Shown here: positions 63,067 to 64,000 of the stretch, in pieces
Layout: every line of letters starts with the position of its first letter
How positions within the stretch are numbered: the first letter of the stretch is position 1
NCBI GenBank assembly: GCA_001000065.1
Contig: LCGZ01000004.1
Location: 62,001 to 126,000, forward strand
Length of the DNA: 64,000 bases
Reading direction: 5' to 3'
DNA from: a candidate division TM6 bacterium GW2011_GWF2_43_87
GTDB lineage: Bacteria; Babelota; Babeliae; Babelales; Babelaceae
Position numbers and translations under genes: made by a program
The notes under the pieces: model-generated
Seen by the model: only the letters and a program-made list of their open reading frames with translations
Database searches by the model: none
What the model was told of the DNA's origin: nothing

Positions 63067-63719
63067 CTAGGACTGGAGCCCATATAGTTCGAGGGCGTCA
63101 AGCATCTGCTGTGTGTAGAGATGATATGCCCATTCGCAAATGTTATCACGTTGCATTTCTTGCGCTAGTGATTGGATACGTAAGGCGAGGGCTGCTGTAT
63201 AAAACGTGTTTCCATTGAATGACTCTGGCTTTAGAGTTTTCATAATCCATAGGGACTGTTTTTCTATTTGTTTGGCCCAGGTGGTAGCAATGTGCTTCAG
63301 AGTTTTATATAGGGATTTGCGTATCTTTGGTTCTTGTTCAGTATTTTCGATTGTTTTATTCAGAAGCTCAAGCACAACGTGAAAACGTTGTATTGAATTA
63401 TATATGCCTTTAAAACCAGTTTTCTTAAGGTCGTAAGTGCTAGCTTTTACAGAATTTTTGAGTGAGCTTTGAAGGGAAGTGATGGAATTTTTGAGAGCAT
63501 CAAAGTTGTCGTTATTATATTCTTCTGTTTTTAATTTTTTACTTGTTTTACGTGCATAGTGTTTGATAGGGGTGAGTAGTAGATGGAAATAGGTTAAGTC
63601 AGGAGCAAATAATTGTTCATCTTCTTTGCTTAGTTCTTTATTGAAGAAGAGACCGGGTCCTGAGATGATGAGATTGCTTGCCAGGGTCTTTAGCGACCTG
63701 AGATGGGCTAAAAGTTGCT
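63067..63719 (-). pseudogene. 3' part of a frameshifted secreted gene
   Basis: The minus-strand frame is open from 63719 down to the stop at 63067 but contains no ATG, GTG or TTG until a GTG at 63375, so it needs the upstream frame to start. It reads QLLAHLRSLKTLASNLIISG, then FNKELSKEDEQLFAPDLTYF and a helical remainder ending LDALELYGLQS. Joined to the signal-peptide frame at 63708-63938 it makes a helical secreted protein of about 290 aa. Function unknown. Confidence 0.65.
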
Positions 63720-63938
63720 TTTTGCAGAAAGATCTATGGTTTCAGCTGGTTGTACTGGAGCATATTTTGCCCAGGTATTTTCTATATTTGAAAAATGTTT
63801 TGCTATTTCTGTGACATCCTTAGAAAAGACTTTTTTGCTTGTTTCTTTAAAGCAGTGGTGTGCAGCAGAGCAATGGTAGGAGCTAATCAGTACTGTCAGA
63901 AGTCCCAAATAGGTAAATGCTTTTTTTAGTTCATTCAT
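63708..63938 (-). CDS. 5' part of a frameshifted secreted gene, 76 aa
   Basis: AGGGAC precedes the ATG. Signal peptide MNELKKAFTYLGLLTVLISSYHCSA, then KKVFSKDVTEIAKHFSN. It stops at 63708 just after a run of five A on the minus strand (63719-63723). One more A would give ...DLSAKKQLLAHLRSL and connect to the long frame at 63067-63719. Hence a single gene with a 1-nt deletion or a sequencing error. Confidence 0.65.
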   Translation of the reverse strand: MNELKKAFTYLGLLTVLISSYHCSAAHHCFKETSKKVFSKDVTEIAKHFSNIENTWAKYAPVQPAETIDLSAKSNF

Positions 63939-64000
63939 AAAGAGTCCCTTTTTGATTTGTTGATGTATGTGTATCCTGGTTTGTTAGGCTGCATTAGGAT

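Overview
The window reads as a bacterial chromosome segment from an intracellular or host-associated lineage that lives with eukaryotes, most likely Candidatus Dependentiae (TM6). The placement is an inference from gene content: ordinary bacterial housekeeping genes (ruvA end, orn, atpD/atpC, lon, rho, secF, rpmA, rarA, clpB) are interleaved with roughly 27 genes whose products start with a Sec-type signal peptide, many carrying eukaryote-like domains. DNA is AT-leaning, coding density is high, and I see no rRNA, tRNA, CRISPR array, insertion sequence or phage.

Layout. 1-16 kb: ruvA 3' end, a secreted RING-H2-like protein, an unknown secreted protein, a set of three 33-bp-spaced repeats, a secreted 2H-phosphoesterase-like protein, a giant 1939-aa ankyrin protein, a tandem Ddl-Ddl fusion, orn, a second ankyrin protein and a TPR protein. 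16-26 kb: a secreted WD40-like beta-propeller followed by a secreted caspase-like (clan CD) protease, then four tandem copies of an unknown secreted helical family with a duplicated promoter. 26-31 kb: an overlapping pair of LiaF-like membrane proteins, then herA-atpC-atpD on the minus strand. 31-38 kb: six tandem paralogues combining a signal peptide, an ankyrin-like N-terminus and a GNAT acetyltransferase-like C-terminus, ending at a remnant of an XRE regulator and a CYTH protein. 38-47 kb: a LysE/RhtB exporter, a HExxH secreted metalloprotease, a REP-like palindrome, a PfkB kinase overlapping lon, a seventh secreted GNAT protein, a Nudix hydrolase and a P-loop kinase. 47-64 kb: a secreted F-box/LRR protein, ankyrin proteins (one frameshifted), several small secreted proteins, a DUF1016 nuclease remnant, rho, secF, rpmA, rarA, a secreted palmitoyl-protein-thioesterase-like protein, clpB, and a second frameshifted secreted gene at the right edge.

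How it fits together (inference). The secreted proteins look like an effector or periplasmic arsenal directed at a eukaryotic host: ubiquitin-pathway mimics (RING, F-box/LRR), interaction scaffolds (ankyrin, WD40, TPR) and enzymes able to change host proteins (GNAT acetyltransferase-like, caspase-like and HExxH proteases, PPT1-like depalmitoylase, 2H phosphoesterase). Tandem duplication with copied promoters and terminators, near-identical internal ankyrin segments, homopolymer frameshifts and gene remnants indicate active birth and decay of these families. SecF in the window fits Sec-dependent export; nothing here shows the step to the host.
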